Numbered from the stretch's first letter, positions 15,859-23,921 are shown. The stretch is 59,415 bases of DNA from Nocardioides sp. J54 (GCF_000519005.1 NZ_JAER01000027.1:1-59415), one strand, 5' to 3'. The notes: a model not told the origin generated them from the letters alone. Translations and numbers: made by a program.

Positions 15859-15898
15859 GGCCGTCTTGTCGCGCTCCGGGTACGGCTCCCTCGTCCGG
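15859..15898 (-). promoter_or_regulatory. Guanidine-III (ykkC-III) riboswitch
   Basis: On the minus strand the segment reads CCGGACGAGG, then GCCGTACCCGG, then GACAAGACGGC. This matches the guanidine-III consensus in order and spacing. CCGG pairs with CCGG to make P1, and GCCGT pairs with ACGGC to make the pseudoknot helix P2. The 3' strand of P2 ends four bases before the AAGGA ribosome site of gdx, so ligand binding should control access to it; the family normally turns expression on with guanidine. Confidence 0.85.
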
Positions 15899-15954
15899 CG
15901 GCCGCCTTCCGGCCGTGGCCCCAGTCTAGGAACCGCCGCAGGTGCGGGCAAAGC

Positions 15955-16758
15955 TCAGACGTGGCCGCTGAGCTGGGCGAGCCGCTTCGCGAGCGCGTCG
16001 ACCAGTGCGTCGGCCTGCTTCGGCGGCAGCGCCGAACCCTTCTCGCCGCCCTGGCTCGACACCGGGAGCACGTCGACCGACAGCCGAGCGCCGCCCGCGA
16101 GGGCGCGCAGCTCGTCCACCTTGTCGCCGAACGGGCTGCCGCTGCCGGGGGCGTAGTAGCGGACGACCTCGTCGAGCTGGTCGGGGAAGAGGTCGGCCTT
16201 GGTCACCGCGATCACCAGCCACACGGGCTTGTCCCGGCGCACCGCCATCGATGCGATCCGGTGCGCGGTGATCGTCCAGTCCTCGAGCTCGGCGGCCAGC
16301 TGCTCGTCCCGGGACGCGTCCGCCGTCCCCGTCGTGCCGGCGGGGCGCCGCGGCGTGGCGTAGCCGTTGGCGACGACGTGGATGACGCCGTCGACCGGCT
16401 CGTCGTGGAAGACCTCGTCGAGCGCGCCCAGGCGGGTGGCGGCGTTGTCGCCGGGCACGACGAGGAACCGGAACCCGGAGAGCCGGCGCGAGCGGCGGGT
16501 CCGACGCTCCATCACTGCCGAGCCGACGTCGGCCGCGCTGCTGTCGGTGCTGCGCCGCGCGAGCCGGTCCGCGAGCTGGCTCTTGCCGACACCGGTCATC
16601 CCCGTGACCGCCACGGTCGGGAACCGGCGACGCAGCAGCCGGCGCGCGCGGTCGGGCGCGGCGGCGATGCCGCCCAGCAACCCGGTCGCGACCGTCGCGC
16701 CGACGGCGGCACGGCTGGAGCGGGGCAGGATCGTCCGGTAGCGAGCGGTTCGGGACAC
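15955..16758 (-). CDS. P-loop GTPase-like protein
   Basis: A 267-residue protein with a TRAFAC-type GTPase core. The P-loop GMTGVGKSQLADRL lies near residues 52-65, and VIAVTKADLFPDQ (about 185) is a G4-like TKAD motif that specifies guanine. The expected G3 DxxG is not clean (VVPGDNAATRLG). The N-terminus is basic, with a short Ala/Gly-rich segment that may touch the membrane. GTG 16758 is chosen for the GAGGAGG ribosome site four bases upstream. It sits alone, divergent from a YjbR gene and upstream of gdx on the same strand. The function is unknown. Confidence 0.75.
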   Translation of the reverse strand: MSRTARYRTILPRSSRAAVGATVATGLLGGIAAAPDRARRLLRRRFPTVAVTGMTGVGKSQLADRLARRSTDSSAADVGSAVMERRTRRSRRLSGFRFLVVPGDNAATRLGALDEVFHDEPVDGVIHVVANGYATPRRPAGTTGTADASRDEQLAAELEDWTITAHRIASMAVRRDKPVWLVIAVTKADLFPDQLDEVVRYYAPGSGSPFGDKVDELRALAGGARLSVDVLPVSSQGGEKGSALPPKQADALVDALAKRLAQLSGHV

Positions 16759-16829
16759 GACGCCTCCTCGGGCTGCCATCGGTGACCGGTTCGCCCCGAG
16801 CCTACGGTCCGGCCCCGAGCGCACCGGCC

Positions 16830-16835
16830 TACGCT
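16830..16835 (+). promoter_or_regulatory. -10 box TACGCT, leaderless start of the YjbR-family gene
   Basis: TACGCT is 6 bases before ATG 16842 and supports this start over an upstream in-frame ATG at 16782. Confidence 0.5.
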
Positions 16836-16841
16836 GGCGGG

Positions 16842-17288
16842 ATGGCCAGGAGGAAGGCACGGCCGGCGACAGTCGACGACGTGCACCGGCTCGCGCTCGC
16901 GATGCCGCACGTCGCGGTCGTCGAGGGCACCAGGGGACGCCCGGTCTACCAGGTGGGCGGCAGGTCCTTCGTCTTCTTCCGCAACCCACGCCCGGACGCG
17001 TTCGACCCGGGCACGGGCGAGCGGTACGACGACGTGATCGTCCTGTGGGTCGCGGACCTGGGTGAGAAGGAAGCCCTCGTGCAGGACCCGTCGACGCCGT
17101 TCTTCACCACGCCGCACTTCGACGGCCACCCGTCCGTCCTCGTCCGGGGCAGCCGGGTCGGAGAGCTGGACCACGACGAGCTGGCCGAGGTCGTGCAGGA
17201 GGCCTGGCTCGCGCGGGCGTCGCGGACCCGTGCCGCGCGGTGGCTGGCCGAGCACGGAGGCAGCGCCTCGGGTCCCGCCACGCCCTGA
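16842..17288 (+). CDS. MmcQ/YjbR family DNA-binding protein
   Basis: A 148-residue protein of the MmcQ/YjbR family, a small alpha/beta fold related to type II secretion chaperone-like and DNA-binding proteins. The N-terminal TVDDVHRLALAMPHV and PVYQVGGRSFVFFRNPRPD are typical, as is the C-terminal ELAEVVQEAWLARASRT. The biochemical role of this family is poorly defined. The start is ATG 16842, preceded by a leaderless box. It lies divergent from the GTPase gene and convergent with a small membrane protein gene. Confidence 0.85.
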   Translation: MARRKARPATVDDVHRLALAMPHVAVVEGTRGRPVYQVGGRSFVFFRNPRPDAFDPGTGERYDDVIVLWVADLGEKEALVQDPSTPFFTTPHFDGHPSVLVRGSRVGELDHDELAEVVQEAWLARASRTRAARWLAEHGGSASGPATP

Positions 17289-17310
17289 GTGCCGGCCGGG
17301 GGGAGAGCGG

Positions 17311-17535
17311 CTACTGGCGCGGGCGCAGGCAGACGAAGCCGAGCGCCACCCCGATGCCCGCGACCAGCGGGCCGAGGATGCTGAGGCCCTTGGACTGCTC
17401 GTCGCCGATGACACCCCACGACACCAGCGTCAGGTAGGCGCCCGCCAGCGTCATGAACACCGCGATCGGCAGGCCGACGGCGAGCGCCGGCCACCGGGAG
17501 GGCCGGCCGTAGCGGGGGTCGTCGTGCGGAGGCAT
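17311..17535 (-). CDS. Small membrane protein, 74 aa
   Basis: A short protein with a hydrophilic N-terminus (MPPHDDPRYGRPSRW) followed by two hydrophobic helices (about 16-42 and 50-70) joined by GDEQSKGLS. No family is recognised. A GAGAAT box, a weak -10 variant, lies 6 bases before the ATG. Its length, codon use and membrane pattern make it a plausible real gene. It is divergent from the ACT-domain gene, with a 69-base gap. Confidence 0.65.
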   Translation of the reverse strand: MPPHDDPRYGRPSRWPALAVGLPIAVFMTLAGAYLTLVSWGVIGDEQSKGLSILGPLVAGIGVALGFVCLRPRQ

Positions 17536-17592
17536 GCCGCCATTCTCCGGCACCACCCGGCCCGGCGGGCGACAGGGTGCGGGCGGCTCTCC

Positions 17593-17598
17593 TAGCCT
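17593..17598 (+). promoter_or_regulatory. -10 box TAGCCT, leaderless start of the ACT-domain gene
   Basis: TAGCCT ends 6 bases before ATG 17605. No Shine-Dalgarno sequence is present. Confidence 0.55.
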
Positions 17599-17604
17599 GC
17601 ACCC

Positions 17605-18138
17605 ATGGCGACTTTCACCCTCACCTGCATCGGCGACGACCGCGCGGGCCTGGTCTCCGACCTCTCCGGCCCGATCCGCGCCCACGGCGCCAGCTGGAAC
17701 CGCAGCCAGATGGCGCGGCTGGGCGGCAAGTTCGCCGGGATCCTCCTGATCGACGTGCCGGACGCGGCCGCCGACGCCCTCCTCGCCGACCTCGCCGCCC
17801 TCGACTCGGTGGGCCTGCACGTCACCCTCGAGCGCACCGACGCCGTCGAGGACGCAGGCGCCACCGTCCGCTGGACCCTCGAGCTGCTCGGCGCCGACCG
17901 GCCGGGCATCGTCGCCGAGATCTCGTCGGCCCTCGCGGCCCAACAGGTCAGCATCGAGGAGCTCGAGACCGACGTCCGCGAGGCACCGATGGCCGGTGGC
18001 CACCTCTTCGAGGCGAAGGCCGTCCTCGCTGCCCCGCCCGGCGCGGCCGCAGACACCGTCCGCACCCTGCTCGAGGCGATCGCCGACGAGCTCATGGTCG
18101 ACATCAGCCTCGACGCCGGAGCCTCGGCGGCCAGCTGA
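17605..18138 (+). CDS. Double ACT-domain protein, GcvR-like
   Basis: A 177-residue protein made of two ACT domains. The first (about 1-80) opens TCIGDDRAGLVSDLSGPI and the second (about 90-170) opens ELLGADRPGIVAEISSAL; both are the ACT ligand-binding edge. This is the architecture of the glycine cleavage repressor GcvR, which in enterobacteria binds GcvA and has no DNA-binding domain of its own. No gcv gene is nearby, so the partner and ligand are unknown. It stands alone, convergent with the MarR gene. Confidence 0.85.
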   Translation: MATFTLTCIGDDRAGLVSDLSGPIRAHGASWNRSQMARLGGKFAGILLIDVPDAAADALLADLAALDSVGLHVTLERTDAVEDAGATVRWTLELLGADRPGIVAEISSALAAQQVSIEELETDVREAPMAGGHLFEAKAVLAAPPGAAADTVRTLLEAIADELMVDISLDAGASAAS

Positions 18139-18160
18139 CCGGAGGGCCGTCGTACGACGC

Positions 18161-18703
18161 TCAGCGGGTGGGGCCGGCGCGCCCCTCGAGCTGGACGAGC
18201 AGTGCCGACAGCAGGTCGGCGAGCCGCGCGGCGTCCTCAGGGGCCAGGTCGGTGAGCAGCTCCCTGTCTGCGTCGAGCTGGACCGGGAGGTAGTCGGCGT
18301 GGAGCCGGGCACCGGCGTCGGTGAGGCTGATCCGCACGATGCGGCGGTCGCGGTCGTCGACGCGGCGCTCGACGAGGCCGCGCTCCTGCAGGGCCTTGAC
18401 CCGCTTCGTGATCGCGGCGCCGGAGGCGAAGGTCTCGCGCGCGATCTCGGTCGGGGACATCTCGCGGCCGGAGCGGCGGAGCAGTCCGAGCAGGTCGAAC
18501 TCGGCGCGGGTGAGGCCGGCGCCGTCGAGGTGCTGGTCGGTCGCGGCCAGCAGGGTCGCGATCCGGTTGACCCGGCCGATGACCTCGATCGGTGCCAGGT
18601 CCAGCTCGGGGGCGACCGCCTGCCACTGGGCGAGGGCGCGGGCGACCGCGTCGTTGCGGGACGTGGCGCCCGGACGGGCCGGCGGGGGAGCGCTGTCGGT
18701 CAT
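18161..18703 (-). CDS. MarR family transcriptional regulator
   Basis: A 180-residue MarR protein. The winged helix is clear: LTRAEFDLLGLLRRSG, then MSPTEIARETFASGAAITKRVKALQERGLVERR (recognition helix), then the wing DDRDRRIVRISLT. The N-terminal 30 residues are Pro/Ala-rich. The gene follows the FUSC transporter gene with a 4-base overlap (ATGA), so it is the last gene of that operon and probably represses it through the palindrome at 20358-20375. The inducer is unknown. Confidence 0.9.
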   Translation of the reverse strand: MTDSAPPPARPGATSRNDAVARALAQWQAVAPELDLAPIEVIGRVNRIATLLAATDQHLDGAGLTRAEFDLLGLLRRSGREMSPTEIARETFASGAAITKRVKALQERGLVERRVDDRDRRIVRISLTDAGARLHADYLPVQLDADRELLTDLAPEDAARLADLLSALLVQLEGRAGPTR

Positions 18704-20340
18704 CGCGACGCATCCTGCCGCAGCGCGACCAGCGCCTCGTGGGCGCGCTCGGTCGCGGCCGTGGCGGCGGCCTCGTCGTGGCGGCGGGACCACCACTCGC
18801 CGCTCGCGTGCAGCGCGGCCTGCCGGAGGGCGGCGTGCTCGTCGTAGATGCGCCGGCGCAGGCGCGCGGCCTGCCCGGGTGACGACCCGGGACCGGCGGC
18901 CAGCGCCAGGGCGGCGGCGTCCTCGAGGGCGCCGACGTGGTGGACGACCCGGCGGTGGAGGTGCGGGTTCGGCACGATGACGGCCGCGACCAGCCCGAGC
19001 GCCACGCCGAGCAGGGTGTCGAGCAGCCGGTCGGACACCAGCTCGCCGGCCGGGTGCACGTGGCCGAACTCCGTGATCAGCAGCGCCATCGGCGTCACCA
19101 GCACCTGGCCCAGGAGGTAGCTGCGGGGGATCACGAGCTCGACGACGGCGTTGAGGGTGAGCACCAGCGCGACCATGACCAGCGGGTCGCGGTGGGCGAG
19201 CGGGGCCAGCGCGACGAACAGCAGCACCCCGAGCGCGGTGCCGCCCGCCCGTGCGGGAGCCCGCTGCCAGGTGAGGGTCCGGTCGGGCAGCATGATCGCC
19301 GCCGCGGTGACCACGGCCCAGTAGGGCCGGCCCACGCCGAGCAGGTGGGACAGGCTCGCGGCGGCGAGGCAACCGACGAGCACGCGCAGGAGGTACGGCG
19401 TGTAGCGCGAGCCCGGCCGGAGTGCGGCCAGGACCGGGTGGCGGGTCGCGAAGGTCGGCGCCACCGCCCGCGTGACCGCCGGGACGTGGGGCGGTGCGGT
19501 CGGCACTGCCGGCGGCGGGAGCTCGCCGTTGCGGCCCTTGATGAGCACCGCGTCGGCACGCAGGCGCTCCGCCGCCACCGCGGCCGGGTCGACGAGGACC
19601 CGCTCGGCGGCCGCGAGGTGGGCGGCCAGCGCGCGGCGGATCGGGTGGTGCGCCCCGGGAGCGGCGAGGCAGTGCGCGGCGTCGCGCACCGCGGTGACGA
19701 GGGCTCCGCGGGTGGCTGCATCCGGCGCGTCGACGTACGCCGCCGCCGCGTCCAGCGCGACGGCGACCGCGCGTCGTTCCGGGCCGTAGGGGCGCACCAC
19801 GCCCGGAGCCATGACCACCAGCCAGCCCACCAGGGCCGAGCCCGCCGCGAGCCCCAGGTGGCCGGGCACCTGGCCCCACTGCTCGGGGGAGAAGGTGAGG
19901 CCGGAGAAGACGAAGATCGGGAGCACGGGACCGGGTGGACCGACGGTCGACGCCTCGCCCACGACCTTGGTGACGGCAGCGAGCACCGCGACCACGAGGA
20001 TGTGCGCCACCACCGACGTGGTCGACGCGGCAGCCGCCAGGCTCACCGCCACGCCCGCGGTCCAGGCCGCGACCAGGCGCAGGTGCAGCAGCGCCCGCCG
20101 CCGGTAGGGCACCGCGTGGCAGTAGACCGCCACCAGCGACCCGGACAGCGCGCAGGCGGTCAGGTCGAGCCGGTCGAACGCGGCCAGCACCAGGGCCGGG
20201 ACCAGGCCGGCGACGAGCACGCTCAGCGCCGGCTTGTGCCACGGGTGGTGGGGCAGCCGCGCCACCCGGAGGACGGGCGCGACGCTCAGCGTCGCAGGGA
20301 CGCGGGCCGCCGACGGGCTGGCAGGAGGACGGGCGGACAT
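18700..20340 (-). CDS. FUSC family membrane transporter
   Basis: A 546-residue fusaric-acid-resistance/aromatic-acid-exporter type protein. It has two blocks of about 5-6 membrane helices (about 35-180 and 330-460), each followed by a soluble helical region, the usual FUSC pattern. GVGRPYWAVVTAAAIMLPDRTLTWQR is the conserved entry of the second block. Family members export aromatic acids or related compounds. ATG 20340 is fixed by a TAACCT box 6 bases upstream. The gene is co-transcribed with the downstream marR, so export is likely induced by the regulator's ligand. Confidence 0.88.
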   Translation of the reverse strand: MSARPPASPSAARVPATLSVAPVLRVARLPHHPWHKPALSVLVAGLVPALVLAAFDRLDLTACALSGSLVAVYCHAVPYRRRALLHLRLVAAWTAGVAVSLAAAASTTSVVAHILVVAVLAAVTKVVGEASTVGPPGPVLPIFVFSGLTFSPEQWGQVPGHLGLAAGSALVGWLVVMAPGVVRPYGPERRAVAVALDAAAAYVDAPDAATRGALVTAVRDAAHCLAAPGAHHPIRRALAAHLAAAERVLVDPAAVAAERLRADAVLIKGRNGELPPPAVPTAPPHVPAVTRAVAPTFATRHPVLAALRPGSRYTPYLLRVLVGCLAAASLSHLLGVGRPYWAVVTAAAIMLPDRTLTWQRAPARAGGTALGVLLFVALAPLAHRDPLVMVALVLTLNAVVELVIPRSYLLGQVLVTPMALLITEFGHVHPAGELVSDRLLDTLLGVALGLVAAVIVPNPHLHRRVVHHVGALEDAAALALAAGPGSSPGQAARLRRRIYDEHAALRQAALHASGEWWSRRHDEAAATAATERAHEALVALRQDASR

Positions 20341-20346
20341 CCAAGA

Positions 20347-20375
20347 AGGTTAACAGGTGCTTTACTCGTGAAGCA
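20347..20375 (-). promoter_or_regulatory. Leaderless promoter and MarR-type operator of the FUSC-marR operon
   Basis: TAACCT (20352-20347, minus strand) is 6 bases before the FUSC ATG. Just upstream, 20358-20375 is an 18-base imperfect palindrome, TGCTTTAC-TC-GTGAAGCA, with 7 of 8 pairs matching. It occupies the -15 to -35 zone, where a MarR dimer would block polymerase. Confidence 0.55.
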
Positions 20376-20399
20376 TTTTCCGGCTCGGGCGCGGCGGGC

Positions 20400-20876
20400 T
20401 CAGCCCTTCGCGGCGGCGATGACGGTGGTGAGCCGGTCGTGCAGGTCCATCAGGTCCTCGACCGGCAGCCCCAGCCGCTCGACGATGCCGGCGGGTATCG
20501 ACTCCGCTTTCGTGCGGAGCGCGCGGCCCTGGTCGGTGAGGACCACGGCGAGGGCGCGCTCGTCCCTGGGGTCGCGCTCCCGCCGGACGTAGCCGGCCGC
20601 CTCGAGGCGCTTGAGCAAGGGGGAGAGCGTGCCCGGGTCGAGCTCGAGGAGGCGCGAGAGCTCGGAGACCCGGCGCGGCTGCTCCTCCCAGAGCGCCAGC
20701 ATCACCAGGTACTGCGGGTGGGTGAGGCCGAGCGGCTCCAGGAAGGGCCGGTAGAGCGCGACCACGCTCCGGGAGGCGATCGCCAGTGCGAAGCAGACCT
20801 GCTGGTCCAGGGCGAGCGGGTTGTCGGGCAGATCACCCTGCCTGCTGTCCCCGCGGGGATGAACCGGGCGCGTCAT
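20400..20876 (-). CDS. MarR/OhrR-type transcriptional regulator
   Basis: A 158-residue MarR protein closest in motif to OhrR, the organic peroxide sensor. The reactive Cys lies in [14 protein letters not shown] (Cys28, the only Cys). The Tyr corresponding to B. subtilis Tyr29 is kept ([12 protein letters not shown]), but the Tyr40 position is His (LTHPQY). [18 protein letters not shown] is the recognition helix. One-Cys OhrR proteins normally control an adjacent ohr peroxidase gene; here the divergent neighbour is a small membrane protein. A leaderless box TAGACT precedes the ATG. Peroxide sensing is inferred. Confidence 0.85.
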   Translation of the reverse strand: MTRPVHPRGDSRQGDLPDNPLALDQQVCFALAIASRSVVALYRPFLEPLGLTHPQYLVMLALWEEQPRRVSELSRLLELDPGTLSPLLKRLEAAGYVRRERDPRDERALAVVLTDQGRALRTKAESIPAGIVERLGLPVEDLMDLHDRLTTVIAAAKG

Positions 20877-20882
20877 GACGTT

Positions 20883-20914
20883 AGTCTACCAATAGTTGGG
20901 GCACCAACTACTTT
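20883..20914. promoter_or_regulatory. Divergent promoter with palindromic operator for the OhrR-like gene
   Basis: TAGTTGG-GGCA-CCAACTA (20893-20910) is a perfect 7-base inverted repeat. On the minus strand TAGACT (20888-20883) is 6 bases before the regulator ATG. On the plus strand TACTTT (20909-20914) suits the membrane-protein gene, whose AAGGAG follows. One bound MarR dimer would cover both promoters. Confidence 0.6.
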
Positions 20915-20937
20915 GGACAGTGACCAAGGAGCTTGCC

Positions 20938-21279
20938 ATGACAGAAGTCGCCAGCCGCCCCCGCCGCCGCCACCTGATGGACCCGGCGAACCCGGTGCGT
21001 CCGGTCAACGACCGCTCGCTCACCCAGGTCCAGCGCTACGTCATGTCCACGCTGGTCGTCTTCACCGCAGCCCACCTGGCCGCCGGCGTCGTCCTCGCCG
21101 CGATGGAGGCCGCCGAGACCGCGCAGGCGGCACGGATCGGGCTCAACGTCATCGCGGGTGCGTTCATGGCGATCGCCGTCGTGGCTGCCCGTGCCATCCA
21201 CCGGCGCACGCCGCTGACCGTGTGGCTGCTGGTCGCCCCGGCGACGACCGCGCTGGGCCTCTGGATCACCCTGCGCTGA
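20938..21279 (+). CDS. Small membrane protein under the OhrR-like regulator
   Basis: A 113-residue protein with a basic, hydrophilic first 30 residues and three hydrophobic helices (about 35-55, 65-85 and 92-112). No catalytic motif or known family is recognised. An AAGGAG site lies 7 bases before ATG 20938. It is divergent from the OhrR-like gene, and the shared palindrome suggests that it is the main target. A role in a stress response at the membrane is only inferred from that. Confidence 0.75.
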   Translation: MTEVASRPRRRHLMDPANPVRPVNDRSLTQVQRYVMSTLVVFTAAHLAAGVVLAAMEAAETAQAARIGLNVIAGAFMAIAVVAARAIHRRTPLTVWLLVAPATTALGLWITLR

Positions 21280-21321
21280 CCGTGCGCACCGGCGAGCCTG
21301 CCGCGACGGGCCGGGTCGAGG

Positions 21322-21711
21322 TGGGACGGGCTGGCCTGTAAGCCGGGTTCTGTCCCTGTTGCCAGGGGGCGACCATCCATCTGGGGCTGCCGTTGCCGAC
21401 AGCCTCGAGCGACCTACCCGCACACTCGGGCGAGCAGCCCTTCCGGCCGGAGCCTGCGTGTGCTGTCTGGTCTTGCTCCGGGTGGGGTTTGCCGAGCTGC
21501 ACCGGTCACCCGGTGCACTGGTGGGCTCTTACTCCACCGTTTCACCCTTGCCGCGCCCCGAGGGGCGAGGCGGTCTGTTCTCTGTGGCACTGTCCCGCGG
21601 GTCACCCCGGGTGGGTGTTACCCACCACCCTGCTCTGTGGAGCCCGGACTTTCCTCGGGACCCGACGCCTCGCGGCGATGGGTCACGCGGTCGCCCGGCC
21701 AGCCCGTCCGC
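21322..21711 (-). ncRNA. rnpB: RNase P RNA, bacterial type A
   Basis: The catalytic RNA that matures tRNA 5' ends. Read on the minus strand, the 5' part contains GAGGAAAGTCCGGGCTCC and CACAGAGCAGGGTGGTGGG, and later CCACAGAGAACAGACCG, the universal CR I-III signatures. The 3' end carries GGACAGAACCCGGCTTACAG, the CR V motif. The closing helix P1 is formed by GGACGGGCTGGCC (about 21709-21697) and GGCCAGCCCGTCC (about 21336-21324). The length of about 390 nt is normal for an actinobacterial type A RNA. Confidence 0.96.
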
Positions 21712-21758
21712 AGGTCACTCTAGGGAACAACCGCCGCGCGCGGACAGTTGAGGCTGGC

Positions 21759-22199
21759 ATGGAAGAGACGACGCAGCCCGAGGTCCGCATCCAGGCGCCC
21801 GCGATCGTCTTCCCGGGCGCCACCTCCCGCCACGAGACGGCGTACCGCACCGCCCACGACCTGCTCGGCCGGCGTGCGCCCAGGGAGGCGCTCGAGGTCA
21901 TCGAGCCCGCGCTGGAGGAGGAGCCGACCAACCGCGGCCTCCGCTCACTGCGGGTGTGGGCCTACCTGATGCGCGCCCAGCTGCAGAAGGCGCACGACGA
22001 GCTCGTCGAGCTGGTCGCCGAGGACCCCTCGGACGCCTGGTCGCGGCACGCCCTCGGCCGCGCGCTCGAGCGCCAGTCCCGCTACGCCGAGGCCCTGCCT
22101 CACCTGCGCCTCGCCGCTGCCATGACCGGCGACCCCGAGCACGAGTACGACGTGCTGCGGGTCGAGCGGCTGGCCGGCCAGATCACGCCAGGCGGGTGA
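21759..22199 (+). CDS. TPR-repeat protein, 146 aa
   Basis: A soluble 146-residue protein made largely of tetratricopeptide-like helices: AYRTAHDLLGRRAPREALEV, then RSLRVWAYLMRAQLQKAHDE, then RHALGRALERQSRYAEALPH. Such proteins act as protein-binding scaffolds; no enzymatic part is seen. ATG 21759 follows the rnpB 5' end by 48 bases. Its 3' end overlaps the convergent transglutaminase gene by 17 bases. Confidence 0.82.
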   Translation: MEETTQPEVRIQAPAIVFPGATSRHETAYRTAHDLLGRRAPREALEVIEPALEEEPTNRGLRSLRVWAYLMRAQLQKAHDELVELVAEDPSDAWSRHALGRALERQSRYAEALPHLRLAAAMTGDPEHEYDVLRVERLAGQITPGG

Positions 22200-22968
22200 C
22201 CTCCACGTCGACCGTGAGGTTGGCGGTCTGCGCGCCGGCGTAGATCCCGCGCAGGGGCGGGACGTCGGTGTAGTCGCGGCCGTGGCCGATGGCGACGTAG
22301 CGGTCGTCCGGGGCGCGGTCAGCGGTCGGGTCCCACCCGCGCCAGCCGTCGTCCCACCACTCCAGCCACGCCCGCGACTCGCCGGCGACGGTCTCGCCGA
22401 CGACCGGGGCGTCGCCGGGGTGGACGTAGCCGGAGACGTAGCGCGCGGGGATGCCGAGGCTGCGCAGCCCGCCGATGGCCAGGTGCACCACCTCCTGGCA
22501 GGCCCCGGCCTGCTCGCCGGCCAGCCGGCACACCGCCAGCGCAGCCTCCCCGGGCAGCGCCGACCGGGCGCCGACCTCCTCGACCGAGGTCGCCAGCTCG
22601 ACAGGCGGGGCGACCAGGTCGGGCAGGACGAGGTACTCCGTCCACCGGTCGCTGACCTCGCGCGCCACGTAGGCCTCCCACCCGGCCGACGGCTCCGGCG
22701 TGGCGCCGTCGCGGCTGACCTGCACCGTCGAGCTCGCCGTCACGGTCATCAGCTCGTGTGGGTCCACCACCTCGAAGACGGTGACCGCCGTGCCGAAGTA
22801 GTCGGTGTAGGTGTGGGTCCACGGCGTCGGGCTGATGTCGAGCCGGTGGTGCACGACGATCTGCTCCGGCGTGATCGCCGGCGCCATCCGCGCCTGGTTG
22901 TACGACGCCATGGCGGGTCCGTCGTAGACGTACTCCGAGCGGTGCACGATCCGCAGCTGCATGCTCAT
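22183..22968 (-). CDS. Transglutaminase-like protein, catalytic His replaced
   Basis: A 261-residue member of the bacterial transglutaminase-like family (N-terminal beta domain plus papain-like core). The core has GACQEVVHLAIGGLRSLGIP with the nucleophile Cys157, and WDPTAD with Asp213. The segment that normally reads HAWxEVW reads SRAWLEWW here, so residue 199, the expected catalytic His, is Arg. The fold ends in the usual GRDYTDVPPLRGIYAG. It is last in an operon with the alpha-E and ATP-grasp genes, a conserved set proposed to modify peptides. ATG 22968 lies two bases after the alpha-E stop. Proteolytic or transferase activity is doubtful. Confidence 0.88.
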   Translation of the reverse strand: MSMQLRIVHRSEYVYDGPAMASYNQARMAPAITPEQIVVHHRLDISPTPWTHTYTDYFGTAVTVFEVVDPHELMTVTASSTVQVSRDGATPEPSAGWEAYVAREVSDRWTEYLVLPDLVAPPVELATSVEEVGARSALPGEAALAVCRLAGEQAGACQEVVHLAIGGLRSLGIPARYVSGYVHPGDAPVVGETVAGESRAWLEWWDDGWRGWDPTADRAPDDRYVAIGHGRDYTDVPPLRGIYAGAQTANLTVDVEVTRLA

Positions 22969-22970
22969 GG

Positions 22971-23921
22971 TCAGCCGACCCCCTTCCAGGCGAGGGCCTC
23001 GGCCCCGGCGAAGTAGCGCCGCCCGATCGCGTCGGTCGCCGCGGCGCAGGTGCGTTGCAGCCGCTCCATCTCGTCGGGCAGCGTCTCGACGAGGTCCGAG
23101 AGCGAGCGGTACTCCAGCTCCGCGCGCATCCGGCCGATCAGCCGCTGCGCCTCGTCCTGGAAGCCCGCCCGGCGCGGGTCGCCGGAGAGGTTGGTGAGTG
23201 CCTGCTCGGCGCGGTCGAGCGCGAACACGACCGAGCGCGGGAAGAGGCGGTCCAGCAGCAGGAACTCCGCGGCGGCACGGTCGGTCTCGATCCCGCGGTA
23301 GGTGCGGAGGAAGGCGTCGTAGGCGCCCGACGCGCGCAGCGCCGAGGTCCACTGCCCGGCGCCGCTCGAGAGCGCCGTGGTGGCGACGAGCCGGGAGGAC
23401 ATGTCGGCGCGCTCGATGCTGCGGCCGAGCACGATGAACTGCCAGCCCTCGTCGCGGGTCATCGTGGCGTCCGCGGTGCCGTTGATCAGTGCGGCCCGCT
23501 CGCGCACCCAGCTGAACACGTAGGGCGGGCGCAGGGTCTGGAAGTGTCCCGACGGGATCGGGCGCCAGGTCGTGTTGATGACCTCCCACAGGGGCACGGT
23601 CAGCGTCTCCCGGGCGCCGCGCGCGGCCTCGCGGGCGAAGCCGATGATGGCGGCGATCGAGCTCGGCGACCCGCTGTCGTAGGCCAGCAGCCGCAGCACC
23701 TGGTCGATGGTCACGTCGCCGTACAGGTCGACGCCCGCGGCAGCGGCCTGCTCGTCCTCGATGCCCATGCACGACAGCAGGTCGCGGCAGGTCTGCGCCT
23801 CGTCGACCGTGGCGTCCTCCAGCAGCAGCTGGGTCTGCACGTCGAGGATCCGCGCGGTGTCGTCGGCGCGCTCGATGTAGCGCCCGATCCAGAACAGCGA
23901 CTCGGCGATCCGGCTCAGCAT
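22971..23921 (-). CDS. Alpha-E domain protein (COG2307)
   Basis: A 316-residue, almost fully helical protein of the alpha-E family. The signature MLSRIAESLFWIGRYIERADDTARIL is at the N-terminus, and GWQFIVLGRSIERADM (about 155-170) repeats it internally. The family is found nearly always beside a circularly permuted ATP-grasp enzyme and a transglutaminase, as here. Iyer and colleagues proposed that these genes together make and process amide-linked peptide modifications; the alpha-E protein's own activity is unknown. The ATG overlaps the upstream stop (ATGA) and the next gene starts two bases after its stop. Confidence 0.92.
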   Translation of the reverse strand: MLSRIAESLFWIGRYIERADDTARILDVQTQLLLEDATVDEAQTCRDLLSCMGIEDEQAAAAGVDLYGDVTIDQVLRLLAYDSGSPSSIAAIIGFAREAARGARETLTVPLWEVINTTWRPIPSGHFQTLRPPYVFSWVRERAALINGTADATMTRDEGWQFIVLGRSIERADMSSRLVATTALSSGAGQWTSALRASGAYDAFLRTYRGIETDRAAAEFLLLDRLFPRSVVFALDRAEQALTNLSGDPRRAGFQDEAQRLIGRMRAELEYRSLSDLVETLPDEMERLQRTCAAATDAIGRRYFAGAEALAWKGVG

